Below, piece by piece: positions 10,993 through 21,916 of a stretch of 64,000 nucleotides of DNA (position 1 is its first letter; every line of letters starts with the position of its first letter). The notes under the pieces are model-generated. The model searched no databases, was not told the DNA's origin, and was given only the letters and a program-made list of their open reading frames with translations. Origin of the DNA: Fomes fomentarius. Taxonomy: Eukaryota > Basidiomycota > Agaricomycetes > Polyporales > Polyporaceae. Position numbers and translations under genes: made by a program. The stretch lies in the NCBI GenBank assembly GCA_022606135.1, contig JABYQN010000003.1:2480001-2544000 (forward strand). Direction: 5' to 3'.

Positions 10993-12600
10993 ACGAAGAT
11001 TGAATGCCAAAATGTACAACAATATTTACTGTGCCCGCCACATCTCCTGGTCGTCGCCTCATCCTTTGCCGCTGTGCCTCAAGAATAATATATGTGTTCA
11101 AGTCCCAGTCCTCCATGGTATACATCGGGTATACATAGGCAACGAACTTGGCAAGTGAGTGGTTGCGCGGAGGCGGGATAGAGGCCAACTCCAAGTAGGA
11201 AGAGCAAGCGCCTTCGTTCGTCGACGTGAATGGGAACTGGGAACATCATCATGCATCTCTCTCCTTCCACCATTCCGACTCGACTTTCCACTATAGCCAA
11301 CTTCAGCCGTATATTGCAGACTGGTATGTCATACGTATGTCACTCGCGACAGCAGCTTCAAACCAGTCTGTGCAATCTTTCCTTGACGCTCCGAGTTATG
11401 GCAAATGTCACCCGGCAGAATCAACGACTTCACTCAGCCTGTGCTGTCTCCTCGGGTCGTCTACGCTCAACGTGGTTATATAACGCTATGTCGAGGCCGC
11501 ATGAACTTTCCTAGCGAGTTCATCTGAATATCATACTGGAAGCTCAACTGCCTGTGGCTTCGCCTCTCTTCCAATGCCTTGGTTCATGGAGAGAGAGGGA
11601 ATGATGTGCAACTGCTGCAATAGGAGATCGAGAGCAACTTGGGACGTGCCCCTGAGAATCGTGTGTATCCTTTTGTCTCTCTCAGACTGTCATCATAGTA
11701 CCCATTCCCTACCGCATGGTCTCCCGATGATTCGGTCATTCCTCTGACACATCAGCCATTGTGTTCGTCAATGGTATTGAACTGCAGTGACGAGAGGTGA
11801 GTCGTGGTTCTCCTCGGCGACGAGAGACGGGGTTCAGTAGATGTCGGAAGATCAACTGTTAGCCTGTTACTGCTCCACTGTTGCACAACACCACCTGATT
11901 TGGGTCCTGCTTGCCTTCGTGCACGGTGATCTTGTGGACTTGGGAGAGCATGCATCTGTATGCATGCTGTGATGTATGAGGGTTATGACACACTTCGAAT
12001 GTGCTGGCGTAACTTCCGAAGGTACTCGCGTCGTCTATCTTGTACGACGGCGGTGCATTGTGGTCGCGCTATTATCTCCGTGAGTCTGCTTAATCTGCAG
12101 ACCCATGGGTGTTCATGCCACGGGGTTCACCCTAGGTGCGACCACCTCTGTTGTCTTGCTTATGAAATGGAATGCTCGATCTTCTCTTTCGATTGCTACC
12201 GACATCGAGTGCTACGTGCTAACAACGATCACAGTCCAGAAGATGACTGCGTTACTCACGGAGTACGTGCTCTGTCTATGAACTGAGTTAGATGCAACCA
12301 CCATAGGTCTACATCCTGTGCAGCCGTGCCCTGCAATCGTGTCTCCGGTTCTCGGAGCCCCATGGTCTGGCCTTGTCAGGGTTTTGACCGTACTATTGTG
12401 TCATTTGGAGTCACGACACACAGTCGGGTGCTCGCAGGCGGGTAGTACTGGCGGCGACTTCGTCACCATCATGATAGGTCACGCCTACGGCACTCCCCTC
12501 GTTGCGGCTAGTAGGGGTACACCGGTGGCTGGGATAATGGGCACAACTTCTTTCGTGCCGGTATCGCTTGCTGTTCCATATATGTCAGAATTCTACGTAA
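10993..12600. other. Intergenic, no gene supported
   Basis: Only unrelated short open frames are present on the plus strand, with no exon chain or domain I can support. The region lies upstream of the apparent ferric reductase remnants at 12.7 kb and may be decayed sequence of the same origin, but no further matches were found by eye. Confidence 0.4.
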
Positions 12601-12689
12601 CGATTGATTGAGTAACAACCAAGACACATGTCACGGAGCGCACACTGATTTTCCAGCACCGGTCATGTCGTGGTCATGTCGTACAGAGG

Positions 12690-13360
12690 TGCAAGAAAAT
12701 ATCACCTGCCAGTCGTCAGCTGTTTACTCGCCTCCATCCAGCGCGATCATCATCGTCGCAGCCCTTATCGTGTTCTTCGCAGGTATGGCTGTGGAGATTG
12801 CTTCCGACGCCATTCCTCATGCTGAAGGAAATCTCACACCACCCACCATTGATATTCGCCGTCCGTTCATACCTGTGGCTGACAGGTCATACATAGCCTG
12901 GCAGAGATGTATGTCATCTGCTATCTAGCCGTTCCTCCTGTACGTCTTCCGCAGTCTGCTCTCTTATCCGGGTTACATACATTGATCCACAATACAGCCG
13001 CTTCGCCACGAAGGTCATGGGCTCGTCCCCAGCCTGTTCCGGTGCGTGAAAGTTCCACTAGTACTAATAACTCCTGCGCGTTCATCCCGGCCAGCACTTT
13101 CTTCCTTCCGAGCCTCCCTTGATCCGGGCGTCCACGCCGCCTCGTTGCGATTTGGCGCCGCTCCTTGCCATCATATCACGTCACGAACATTCCTGCATAC
13201 GGTAGAAAGTGTACGTACTGCCATTCTGCATGTCGGTCGGCCGGGTCTTGTGTTATGTGCTGAACAAGGTTCTGTCGCCATTGCCGAGCTTGCCATGCTT
13301 TCAGGCACATGCAGGTCTGAGATGTACCTGCACCAAGAAGCTTACAGGGGACCCACGATG
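12690..13360 (+). pseudogene. Remnants of a second ferric reductase-like gene
   Basis: Two segments resemble the intact ferric reductase (7816-10403), on the opposite strand and in the expected order. At 12722-12785, AVYSPPSSAIIIVAALIVFF matches the membrane exon YYSPPLSAIAIVFGMLALFT; the DNA also matches, and a GTATG donor lies at the same place. At 13275-13351, AIAELAML followed by SEMYLHQEAY matches the intact C-terminus ending SEIYLHQESY. Only about 500 bp separate them, against about 2 kb in the intact gene, and no heme, FAD or NADPH motifs lie between. The pattern fits an internally deleted paralogue. The matches are short, so a chance or independent origin is not excluded. Confidence 0.42.
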
Positions 13361-13483
13361 TCGATTACTCGCCTTTCATCTCAGGTCTGTGACAGGATTT
13401 TATCTGGCATGCCACCCCTAAGTGTTACGGTTTGAGGATGCCCACCGCCGTTCATCTAGCACTAGCACTGTCTCCGTTCACAA

Positions 13484-13490
13484 TATAAAT
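13484..13490 (+). promoter_or_regulatory. TATA-like box of the F-box gene
   Basis: TATAAAT lies 39 bp upstream of the only nearby ATG (13523) and about 90 bp before the first F-box codons. Confidence 0.4.
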
Positions 13491-13576
13491 ACATCTCACG
13501 CACCTCATAATCAGAGACCCCAATGCTCCAGTGTTAACCATCCACACCCACCCTCATACAACACCGCCCACATCAC

Positions 13577-15078
13577 GTGCTGCCCACCGAGCTATGGGAG
13601 ATGGTCATCCGACGCACCGTCCAATTACCAGCAGACCCGTCATTGTCCGTTGACTACTATCCGTCTCTACTCGCATGCACTCTTACATGCAAATCGTGGC
13701 TACAAGCAAGTCAACGTGCGCTCTATCACACGGTGCGCTTAAGGAGCTACAAGAGTGCCCTCTTCTTCATCCGTACCATCACAGAGAATGAATGGTTCGC
13801 AAGCCTTGTCAGGGAAGTCTCGATTGACCCTGGTGCGAGATACATGAACCATCTCCGCCCATCTGCACGATCTGACGGACGTCCTGGGCGGCAAATCAAC
13901 TTTGGCTCCTACATTCCCATCGTGCATGGTACTCTCACCAGTAAACTCCGATTCACCCGCTGCCTAGAATTGCGTTCCCTCGACATGAAGCGAGACTATC
14001 CTCCGTTTTTCTCAAGACAACTCGCTCGCTTCCCGGGACCCATGCATGAGCTCATCTTGTGGAACTGCGTGCTACCTCTCCCCCAGCTGTTCCCGCTGCT
14101 CTGGTCTCTGAAGGAATTACGCCGACTGTCCCTTGTCACCGACGTACCCATGACACCCGCGTCTTCACTGGACTGTCTCAAACTACAACACATGCAGGCA
14201 GTGAGGCCTCGTGCATGTTCTCAGCTCCGAGAGCTCGAGCTGGGGGTGAGTCGCTGTACATTGTCTTGATGTACGTGCTATAATCCCTGCTTTCAAGGGT
14301 TGGTACATCTGCATGGATCACTTCCCTCCCCCTGGTGCATTTGGCCAATCAATCATCGAGTTGTCTCTCAGAGTACAGCTGTGCATCGGAAATCATGCTG
14401 TAGAAAAGTGAGTACTGACACTCCACTATGTCTGAGAGATATCAACTGAAACATATGAAACAAGCTTGCATACGACTCTCATCTGTCCTAGCGATTTTCT
14501 TGACAGCCTGACTGTACTCAAGTCTTTGAAGGTCACAGTGACCATGTACCCCTTGGACACGTCCCCTGCAGCGTGGAAGCGGAAAGAGGAGACGATACAA
14601 GAGGCCGACCGTGACCGATATCAATCGTTCATCTCCAACATACTCAATGCTATCCCTCTCCCGACGTCGCTGGAATCGCTTACCTTCGCTTGGAGGTTCA
14701 GCGTGTTGCGGGTGCGTTCAGAAATGCTTGGCGTGCTGTTTGGATCCCACAGTGTTCGAGAGTCTGTGAGGCGATTTCCCAACCTCAAGCGGTTCACCGT
14801 GGATCTTGAGGAGCCTGCCGGGGGGTGCAGTACGCACCACTGGAAGACCCTACTCACCAACCTGCTTCCGCGTGAAGTACACGGCTGTATAATGGTGAAG
14901 ATATCGGTGGTCCATTCAAGTAAGTTCGTTCTTTTGAAGATCTTCCCCTCCCCTATATAGTGATGCTGACGTACGTTGATCCCGGCTAGTATCAAGAAAA
15001 ATCTTTTGGATGGATGACTTGTGCACCGTACTGAACTCTGGAAAAGATCCGGATCAAGTATGCACTGAGGTGGAGTAG
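13577..15078 (+). CDS. F-box-like protein with leucine-rich C-terminal part
   Basis: The N-terminus LPTELWEMVIRR...LLACTLTCKSWLQASQ fits a fungal F-box, which recruits substrates to SCF ubiquitin ligases through Skp1. Exons: 13577 to about 14246; a middle exon from about 14298 encoding WYICMDHFPPPGAFGQSII; an exon from 14492 encoding DFLDSLTVLKSLKVTV; and a last exon encoding ISRKIFWMDDLCTVLNSG, ending at TAG 15078. Junctions use GTGAGT, GTGAGT and GTAAGT donors and keep frame. The start is a problem. The ATG at 13523, well placed behind a TATA box, is in the same frame but meets TAA at 13535. The next in-frame ATG lies inside the F-box. Either the start is non-canonical, a 5' exon is missing, or the gene is broken. 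Confidence 0.6.
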
Positions 15079-15885
15079 TATCACTTTTTCCCGCCATGGT
15101 TTGAGACTGATGCAAGAATGATACATAGCCAACAAAGTCTTCAGCGCTGCAGGAGGTGGTTCCCCAACAAACAGGTGTTCAGTCGTCTGTGGAAGATGCA
15201 TGCGAGGGTATGAGTCATGTTAAGGACAATTGTACAAGTACTAAGCAACCTCCTTTTCTTCAATCATAGTACCATCAATATATTGCCCAGAATCATCCAT
15301 CCAGAAACCTCCAGCAACACGGATTCTCAGTAGAAGGACGATCCCGAGGTTTGCTGTCCTTGACTACTCAGAAAGTCGCTTACTAATACGACCATATCCA
15401 CCGTCAGCTAGCAGGATCGTCCCTGTCAGACAACTTAATCTGCATAATGCACAACAACGGTTGGAGTGGTACAGGAACGCCTAGTATACACGGTGTTGAG
15501 ACCAATGATCACTGCCGATGAACTACCTCTGCATCGTGGGGCGTCGCCCTCAACTGAACGATTTCAACTTTACTAGCAGCACATCAGGAAATGAAGTGCG
15601 ATCGCACGGTACACTGAACGCCCAGGTTGTCTCCCCAACGTTCTCAAGCCTGTCAGACCCATCAGTCATCCTCAGGCTTCGGGCCGCTTCCTACCTGTCG
15701 CTGTTTCGACTCTTCCGATAACACCTGTCTGGACGACCCGGGCAGTCACACCGCGTTTCGGTTGCTTCTCGAAGACCTCAGTGACGTTTGTTCGGAAGTG
15801 AAGCAGCGTATACATGAAGCGAATTATCTGTTACACAGCATGGTACTGATACATCTAGCGTTCAGGTCCATCACGTGAACGAAGC
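15079..15885. other. Intergenic, nothing recognised
   Basis: Spacer between the F-box gene and the convergent Hmp1-like gene. It holds short open frames only and no recognisable domain or repeat. Confidence 0.5.
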
Positions 15886-16355
15886 TTAGGCGGTGGGCTT
15901 ATTGATCTCCTGCTGAGCCTGGCCCTTGTCGTGACGTATATTGCCTATACCGTGTGTGTGTCAGTACTGGATTGTCCCGAAGGTCAGCCCCACGTTGCAC
16001 TTACCTGTTATCTCCTGCTGGCGGTCGCCAGTGACGGCACCGACGACGGCGTCGACCTTACCGCCGACGCGGTCTGCCGCGCCCTCGAGGTACTGCTTGG
16101 CCTGGGCGGCGTTATACTCAGTCTCGCCCTGTGCGTGCTCCTCCTTGCCCGACTGGGACCAGGAGGTGGCACCTGAGAGGTCACCGATCGTCTCGACGAC
16201 AGTGCCCTTGGTCGAGTGCAGCTGGCCGGTGACCTTGCTGAGGGTGTAGTTAGTTAGACACTGTTCTTCCTGGTCGGGTATGAGAAGGTCAGAATCGGAG
16301 GTAAGACTTACCTGGGGTTCTCAGTGTTAGCCTGGTATCCTGTGGTTGTGGACAT
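15886..16355 (-). CDS. Hmp1/CsbD-like small protein, minus-strand copy
   Basis: Three exons (16355-16312, 16237-16005, 15944-15886) give 111 residues. All junctions are in phase, with GTAAGT and GTAAGTGC donors and CTCAG and TATAG acceptors. The protein starts [14 protein letters not shown], then [49 protein letters not shown] and [16 protein letters not shown]. This matches the fungal CsbD-like family whose named member is Ustilago Hmp1, a mismatch/cruciform DNA-recognition protein; family members are often stress-induced. No membrane segment or signal peptide is seen. It is divergently paired with a close paralogue at 16807, with the same three-exon layout and identical middle-exon length (233 nt). 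Confidence 0.85.
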
Positions 16356-16450
16356 GGCGAAAGATTGCGAATTACTGTGCGTGATGTTGAAAGAGTGGGT
16401 ATGTGTGAGAGATCGAGGTGTTGTGTTCGTTGTGGGAAGTGCGAGCGTTG

Positions 16451-16458
16451 CTTATATA
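16451..16458 (-). promoter_or_regulatory. TATA box, minus-strand Hmp1-like gene
   Basis: TATATAAG on the minus strand, about 96 bp upstream of ATG 16355. Confidence 0.6.
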
Positions 16459-16719
16459 CTGGTACTGGACTTCGTCATCGAGCGCAGCGTGTCCATGTGC
16501 TTCTCGTATGCTGTAGGAGTGTGCCACGTGAGCCTACTCCACTGTAGCAGGAGGAGCCTCGCCTGGAATGGAGGGTGAATTGAGTGACGTAGTGTGACGA
16601 TGGAGGTGGATATGCCGGCAGCCTTAGCCGATGACCATAGATCCAATCTCACGCTTGTCCCTCGAACACGACGTGACGTCATACCTTCTAGATGACCTGC
16701 GTCACTGCCCTCACACAGG

Positions 16720-16727
16720 TATATAAA
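16720..16727 (+). promoter_or_regulatory. TATA box, plus-strand Hmp1-like gene
   Basis: TATATAAA, about 80 bp upstream of ATG 16807. Confidence 0.65.
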
Positions 16728-16806
16728 CCCACTGAATGTCCCCTGAAAACTACTATCTCATAACAACCACAACCCCTCTCGCGCACACGTTCTCACCATA
16801 ATCATC

Positions 16807-17251
16807 ATGTCTTTGAACAACAACGGAGAACCCAAGTGCGTGCATCCTCCCTTACAATCGCATGGGCTGTATGCTGAAAAATGCGAATTTCCTGCAGCAA
16901 GACGACCGGCCAGTATCACTCTACCAAGGGTACCGCAGTCGAGGCGATCGGCAACCTCACCGGCGCCCAGTCGTGGCAGGATTCCGGCAAGGAGGAACAC
17001 TCCCAGGGCGAGGCCGAGTACAACGCCGCTCAGGCTAAGGGATACGCCGAAGGCACCGTGGACCGCATTGGCGGCAAGAAGGACGCGGTAGTGGGTGCTG
17101 TGACTGGTGACCGCTCGCAGGAAGCCTCTGGTGCGTCCATCTTTCGGGGTGCTGGAGCGTGTACATGGCTTGACGTTTGATGGCTCTGCGCACAGGCAAC
17201 ATCCGCCATGACAAGGGTCAGACGCAGCAGGAGTTCAACAAGAACACCTAA
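16807..17251 (+). CDS. Hmp1/CsbD-like small protein, plus-strand copy
   Basis: Three exons (16807-16835, 16898-17130, 17196-17251) encode 105 residues. The donors are GTGCGT and the acceptors GCAG and ACAG. The protein begins [18 protein letters not shown], continues with [36 protein letters not shown] and [18 protein letters not shown], and ends [15 protein letters not shown]. The family and likely role are those of the divergent neighbour at 15886 (Hmp1-type DNA-structure-binding or stress protein). The two proteins are collinear, with matching intron positions and phases, so they arose by an inverted duplication that placed them head to head. The exact function in this lineage is inferred. 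Confidence 0.87.
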
Positions 17252-19590
17252 ATACTGAGAGAACCTCTATTGATAGCCTAGCGTGTACAATAACTGCCTA
17301 TTAATTACTTCGTCATTGTCTGCACCTCGCTTGGTATAATGAGAAGCCGGAGGTCATGTCGTACGTTAAAACGACTCTACTGACCGCGATGTTATTCTGT
17401 TGTGTTCCGCCATCGGCGCTGCGAGGTCATTCTTTGTTTAAGGGGCCCGCGAAGCCCTGTACTACGTAGTGAGCACTGTAGTTGAGACAGGTGAGTATAC
17501 TGTGATAGCGTACTTCGCCACGAGACTATATGAATGACCAGTATGATCATCCTTGACCCAAACCCTGTCAATCAATACTTGATCCTGGTCGAACACCGGC
17601 GCCCCCGCTCCCCTCTTGCAGGCTACTCTTCCATGAGTGCTGAGTACAGCGTCAACTGCGCCTTTTCGTCGTCCAAGCCGAAGCACGAGTCCGACCTCGT
17701 ACGGGGTCTAATCCGACAGATAGTACCATTTGTGGTCAGGGTTGAAGGCACACGCTGCACGCAGTGTTCCTCGTGAGGTGCGATTCGAGGTCGTTTTGTC
17801 CTGCATCATATAATTGTGCATTGTGATCCGTGGTTGAGCGAAGGTTCGGAGTCTGGGTGGGTCGTGGGCTTGCAAAGGAACGAACGTACCTCGAGGACCA
17901 TTTCTTAAGTCTGATCGTCGCCGCGGGAGTGGCGAGAGCGCGAGATTATGCACGTTTCTGTTGGATTAGAAGACTAGAGCACGTGGCGCATGCTTGCTCA
18001 TCGGTGACTCTGACTCTTCTGGAGACTACTTGAGTCCGCCGTGTGAGCGAAGGTATCGTTAAGTGACGGGATGTGGCCGCGGTACGGTTACCGAGGAGCA
18101 CCCTCCGCCTAGAGTGTGGGAAGGCTTATGGCACCATTGATAGATTTTGAGGGATTCTCGCCAGTCCGCAGATGAAGGTTTCAAGCCACCTAGTCGAGTG
18201 GTGACGAGGAAACATAGTCAGAGAGGCGTTGGTTTGGTACTCACCGTTCACCCCGGACCTACACGCAGTCTCGCTTCCATCCACCCCACTAGCCATAGGC
18301 TACAAGCTTGCCCCAATCCGAGACAAAATGGACTCGAGCGGTTGCTGAACAGAAACGGGCCGAGGAAGAGGTTCTGTAGCATGCTGGACGGCGTCGGTTT
18401 CCTGAGCGATGTCGTGCCGATAAACGATGTACGGAGGAGACAGTGGACCTGAGCAGGATGTTATCAAGTTTGGCATCTAGAGGTGTCACTTCTGCTCACC
18501 GTGCTACCGAGCTCAAGTGGAATTTGGTCTAACCACTCACGGGCACAGATCAGAGGAGTGGCGGTGGTGCGCGATGTTGACTACATATCGAGGATCAGGG
18601 ATGGTCGATGTCTTCAGATCAATGCGCCTCTTCCGGGGGCGTCTGTTCCGCCTGATGCAGATCATAGTAACGATAGTTAGTAGAGTGCGAGGAAGGTAAG
18701 TAGTGGAACCATCAGAGCGCCATACGTACCTGGAATAGAGAGCGCTTGTACAAGCGATCTCAAACCACCTGTATAACAATCCTCGCGTTTAAATTCTATA
18801 CATGACATACTCAACAGTGCACGAAATAATGCGTCATGAGGTTCAAATAGTAAATAACACATACATATGCGAAGTCGGAGCAGTCACAAGGCTGCGAGCA
18901 TTGATGTCGAGAAAGTGTGACAGAGTCGAAGATGCCACCGAGCGTGTGGCCGTGCCTCTCTCCTGTGGCAAATTATGAAGAGATGTAGTGCAACAATCTG
19001 AAACACAAGTTGCACAGATGCAATTCAGTAGATAGCAGCTCGATGCGGTACTCAGGCCACGGTGACGTGACTTGGCCACTGGTGTCCATATGTTAGTACC
19101 GCACAAGCTCAGCCCTCAATAGCCAGCCACCATCCTTGGTACCCGGACTATAGCGCGATACTGAGTAACTCATCATGGGCCACCTGCAGGAGGACGGCTG
19201 CCACAGACAAGACCACGTACGCTTTGTGTTGTGCAGAGACCAACTGAGCGGTAGACGCTCTACCGCTTTGACCGTCGTGTGGGTGTCGTGTGCCGCCTCG
19301 CAATGCTCAAAGCGTCGCTCAGACAAGGCGCCCCGCTCGAGCCTGTGGTCTGTCTCAAAGCCGCGCAGCCAACAAAGCTGCACCCCCGGGAATATAAGAG
19401 AGCTCGAGGCGCGAGGGCTCAGAACAACTCACACTTCCCTCCTGTGCCATCTCCTCCGCTCAGGCTTTCTACTGCTTTGGTTTCTCGCCCTCGCGCTTTA
19501 TATATAACAACGATTTCAGATTTTGAGAAGAGAGGTACGTCAACCATTGTGGCCAAAAGAGAGGAGCCCCGCTGGGCGCGCGCGTCTCGA
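17252..19590. other. Gene-poor region, nothing supported
   Basis: Over 2.3 kb both strands contain only short open frames of mixed frame. The best (plus 17534-17776, 80 codons) has no recognisable domain. The interval leads into the hairpin array at 19591. A non-coding transcript or an unrecognised small gene is possible but cannot be shown here. Confidence 0.45.
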
Positions 19591-20047
19591 CTGAGAAGTT
19601 TGTCTGTGAGACGAGGTGCGCTCAGGGACAAACAACTCCGTCGGGGCGCGCCTACCCACATACTCGCCGACGCAGTCTTGCAGGGCAGGCTACCTCTCCT
19701 TGCATGAGAATATCAACCGAGTGATAAAGAGAAGGGGGAGACGAGGAATGCGCGCGCGACGAGGAGCGGCAGTGAGGACACGCGCGCCCGGACTGAGAAG
19801 TTTGTCTCTGAGATGAGGTGTCTGAAGGACAAACGACTCCGTCAGGACACGCCTGTCCTACGCTTCACTGCGCACGCGCGTAGAACAACCCATAAAACGA
19901 CTATTCGTCTAGATGGTATACTCGTGGTTGAGCAGGGCTCTCGAAGAGGACCACATGTGCGCGTGTTACTTGTTCAACGCGCCTGGGTCTCACTGAGAAG
20001 TTTATCTGTCAGACGAGTGCGTCAGATTGATAAACGACTCCGTCGGA
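19591..20047. repeat. Array of three hairpin units, about 200-bp period
   Basis: Units lie at 19591-19646, 19793-19846 and 19993-20047, so starts are 202 and 200 bp apart. Each reads CTGAGAAGTTTRTC, then about 20-22 nt, then GAYAAACRACTCCGTC. The arms pair GTTTGTC with GACAAAC, and beyond a 2-nt internal bulge GAG pairs with CTC. In unit 3 both arms change together (GTTTATC with GATAAAC), a compensatory substitution. GC-rich flanks of unit 1 (GGCGCGC and GCGCGCC) can extend the stem. The intervening 145 bp are poorly conserved apart from CG-alternating runs. It could be a family of structured RNAs, small palindromic transposable elements or a protein-binding array. Confidence 0.75.
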
Positions 20048-20241
20048 TCGGGACGTTGATGAGCCACAGCTGAGGATCAGGGAGGGCATGTACAGAGACA
20101 ACCGGGATACGTGGAAAAGATATCAATGTGACATGGATGGTATGGTCGAAGATAAGAGCGTTCGCGACGTACCGACGATTTGTTACTAGCATAAATGAAT
20201 CCACAAGCTGCACGTTGCGGAGAGGAGGATATTTGCGAGAT

Positions 20242-21916
20242 TTAAATACGACTCCTCCCCGTATCTTCCTCCCAAAGCTCCTCTAACTTGTCAAGCAATT
20301 GGTACATCTGGCCTATATCCAACCCAACCCTGCCTCCGCGTAGATCAGGAAAGATGCCGCGCAACGCGCGCGCTACCCTATCAACGTCCGGGAGCGAGGG
20401 GCTCCGGTTCGACATGTCTCCTAAGAACATCCACTCCAGGGCCCCTCCGGTCTGGCCCTTCCCGGATCGAGTGAGTTCAGCACTTCGATGCGCTGCGCGT
20501 TCCTCCAGCATCCGCAGTTCTTCCTCAGATACATCGGCAGATGCAACAGTGAGCTTCTTCAGATGGCGACATTTTGGGCCAGGTCGACGAGGGAGATAAC
20601 CAGAGGGCGTACTACCGGTTCCGCAGTGTCCCATGGCTGAGGAAGTAGAGAGAGTTTCGTGATGTGCGGCCAAGAGGCGGTCATCTGTGCGACGTCGTGA
20701 TCGGTTATCTCGAGAGCTGTGTCGAACAGCGTGAGCTGGAGGAGCTCAAGTTGTTGGAGCCGCAGAAGCGGCGAGAAAGTGCCGCTAAATTGGCGTATGA
20801 TCTGTGGCTCCGCGGAGATGTGTAGGTCTAATGAGCGAAGAGATCGCGCAGGAGTGGTGGAACACAGTAGATCAAATGGACGGACAGTGTAGGCCTCGCG
20901 ATCAAGCGTGATGATAGACACCGTTGCGGATACGAGAGGTGCAGAGGATATGAGCTGGATGAAGCGCACGGCATAGGTACTGGGAATTACGCCGTTAACA
21001 TTGAGGCGCCTCAGAGAGGGAAACCCAGGGCGGGACACCTGTCCGAGATCGTCCTCGTCCTCTGCCTCCGGATAAGCGATGAATGTGAGTTGCTGCAGGT
21101 GTGGAAGAGCCGAAAGGTGTTCAACGGACGAAAACGGAACGCACCCGAAGGTTGCCTCGCGCAGATGAATGTTGGTGATAAGTGGCATTCGCTCCACTGT
21201 CTTCAGCGTGCGATCGATGTGCACTTCAACCAAGTGCGGACAAGCTGAAGCCACGATCTGTATGCGCTGTTGGAAGTCGACAGGGTATGGTTCGAAACCG
21301 GAAGGAAGGATTGTGAAAGAGGCTACTGAAGCCCCAACGAGCATGCGAAGCAAACTATGTACAAGCTTTTCGGGGCCGCCGACCCAAGCGAGGTGTTGCA
21401 CTAGCGGGAAGATGACGCGGCCTTCGCTTTGGATATGCAGAGACTCGAACACGGCGGGGCCAATTGCTCGATATTGTAGGATTTCTCGGTCGAACCAGAG
21501 CGTCCGTACACATGCGGCACGACGAACGAGGATACCCCATTCTGCAGGGTCGACGGGTTCGGTCAATCGCTGCAAAACGCATCATGGGTCAGCCACGGAA
21601 CAATTTGAGAACGCACAGCGCTCACATATGAGTGCGAGTCGGCGTTGAACGCAGAGAGGAGACCTAGCACGGTGTAGAGTCCTTGAGAAGGGGCTGCCCA
21701 CAGCTCCTTGGATGCAAGGTCGGATATCTCTTTGCTTGCCAAGGCAGCACTTGCCAAAGTCTTTCGCCTCAGGTGGAGCTCATGTTTGCATTCCGCGAGC
21801 GATGTTCCATATTTCGGGTGCCAGTGCTTGCTCCGGTTGTGCAAATCAATCGTGTCTAGTTGGCGGAAGACAGCGACAAGGAGATCATAGGGCAGTGAAG
21901 GAGAGGACTTAGACAT
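20242..21916 (-). CDS. F-box/LRR-like protein with a one-base frame break
   Basis: Exon 1 (21916-21626) starts MSKSSPSLPYDLLVAVFRQL and contains KTLASAALASKEISDLASKE, an F-box signature. A 56-nt intron (GTGAGC...TTGCAG) leads in phase to exon 2 from 21569. Exon 2 encodes leucine-rich segments such as LPHLQQLTFIAYPEAEDED and PSLRRLNVNGVIPS. The frame ends at about 20560 just after ISLVDLAQ. The next frame then continues naturally with CRHLKKLTVASADVSEEELR and runs to a stop at 20242. One base lost in the AAAA run (20572-20575 on the plus strand) explains the break. With the frame continuous the protein would be about 540 residues. It is likely an SCF substrate adaptor, unless it is a recent pseudogene. 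Confidence 0.7.

Larger units (their letters stand above)
16356..16806. promoter_or_regulatory. Shared divergent promoter region of the two Hmp1-like genes
   Basis: A 451-bp spacer separates the two start codons. Each gene has its own TATA box facing it: TATATAAG on the minus strand at 16451-16458 and TATATAAA on the plus strand at 16720-16727, about 95 and 80 bp from the respective ATGs. The arrangement would allow co-regulation from common upstream elements. Confidence 0.6.

Noticed and set aside
11226..12300. Chain of short plus-strand frames before 12.3 kb
   Set aside because: No domain, no phase-compatible splice chain and composition close to random translation.
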